Below, piece after piece: positions 33,305 to 33,564 of a stretch of 33,564 nt of DNA (the first letter of the stretch is position 1; each line of letters starts with the position of its first letter). Made by a program: the position numbers and the translations under genes. Source of the DNA: Verrucomicrobiaceae bacterium (GTDB lineage Bacteria; Verrucomicrobiota; Verrucomicrobiia; Verrucomicrobiales; Akkermansiaceae); NCBI GenBank assembly GCA_027486655.1, contig JAIXOR010000019.1, positions 1 to 33,564 on the forward strand. The letters are read 5' to 3'. A model generated the notes under the pieces. The model was not told the DNA's origin and did not search any database. It was given only the letters and a program-made list of their open reading frames with translations.

Positions 33305-33564
33305 GACGGACAACTTGTAGGGATTCCTCTTGCACTGGGGAGCGGGGCATGCAGGATGGGGGCATGAGGCGGGCGCGCTGGTTGGCACCTTGGAAGGATT
33401 CGCGGGTCAAACCGGCGATCTACCACTGCATTTCCCGCGTGGTGGACCGGCGCTTCGTCTTCAAAGACCTCGAACGCGAGAAGTTCCGCACCTTCATGCG
33501 CATGCAGGAAAACTTCTCCGGCTGCCGCGTGCTCTCCTACTGCGTGATGTCCAACCACTTCCAC
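33305..33564 (+). repeat. Right arm of the 260-bp inverted repeat
   Basis: This arm matches the reverse complement of 54-313 over its full visible length without gaps and with about 8 mismatches. It includes the leader block GGACAACTTGTAGGGATTCC, the GGGGCATGCAGG stretch and the transposase start. The match probably continues beyond the window edge. Confidence 0.9.
33364..33564 (+). CDS. REP-associated Y1 (IS200-like) transposase, 5' part, runs off the right edge
   Basis: ATG at 33364 opens a frame of 67 codons to the window edge. It encodes the same product as the left-edge copy, with one visible amino acid change (SRVKP here, SRGKP there). The HUH motif SNHFH lies at the very end, and the catalytic tyrosine is beyond the window. 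Only four silent or missense base changes separate the two copies across 201 coding bases. It reads outwards, opposite to the left copy. Confidence 0.88.
   Translation, partial: MRRARWLAPWKDSRVKPAIYHCISRVVDRRFVFKDLEREKFRTFMRMQENFSGCRVLSYCVMSNHFH

Overview
The window is a high-GC bacterial chromosome segment that looks like Verrucomicrobiota, probably Verrucomicrobiae related to Luteolibacter or Haloferula. Reasons: a very large secreted lamin-tail/CotH protein, a LysR regulator with the long 'PYGIQQ' helix-turn-helix typical of that group, paired secreted helical proteins with an N-terminal 'LGASH' segment, eukaryote-like HisA and UDP-glucose pyrophosphorylase, and few Shine-Dalgarno sequences. 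This placement comes from family knowledge; no marker gene for taxonomy is present.

Layout. Both ends are copies of the same REP-associated (IS200-like, Y1/HUH) transposase, in inverted orientation and reading outwards, so about 33 kb lies between near-identical inverted repeats. From 0.5 to 3.0 kb there is a secreted protein of unknown function and an MFS-type permease. From 3.0 to 5.1 kb, on the minus strand, come a eukaryotic-type UTP-glucose-1-phosphate uridylyltransferase and a HAD phosphatase/phosphomutase. From 5.3 to 8.2 kb are two translationally coupled, related secreted or anchored proteins. HisA follows, and its stop codon overlaps the end of a sigma-factor gene remnant on the minus strand.

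From 9.4 to 12.7 kb lies a 2-oxo acid dehydrogenase operon (E1 alpha, E1 beta, E2; no E3), followed by an ECF-type sigma factor and an anti-sigma-like protein built like YfbK but without the von Willebrand A domain. A BrkB/YihY membrane protein comes next. From 15.6 to 24.3 kb is a complete-looking succinate-propionate block: methylmalonyl-CoA epimerase, carboxyltransferase, OadG-like subunit, biotin carrier protein, CoA-transferase, and both methylmalonyl-CoA mutase subunits. Together these would interconvert succinyl-CoA and propionyl-CoA and exchange CoA between succinate and propionate; the membrane beta subunit of a sodium-pumping decarboxylase and a biotin carboxylase are not in the window.

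The right part holds a 1664-residue secreted CotH/lamin-tail protein, a LysR regulator coupled to a membrane protein of unknown function, and an ABC-2 exporter (ATPase and permease) on the minus strand. I saw no tRNA, rRNA or CRISPR array. No stretch longer than 300 bases lacks a gene or gene remnant.
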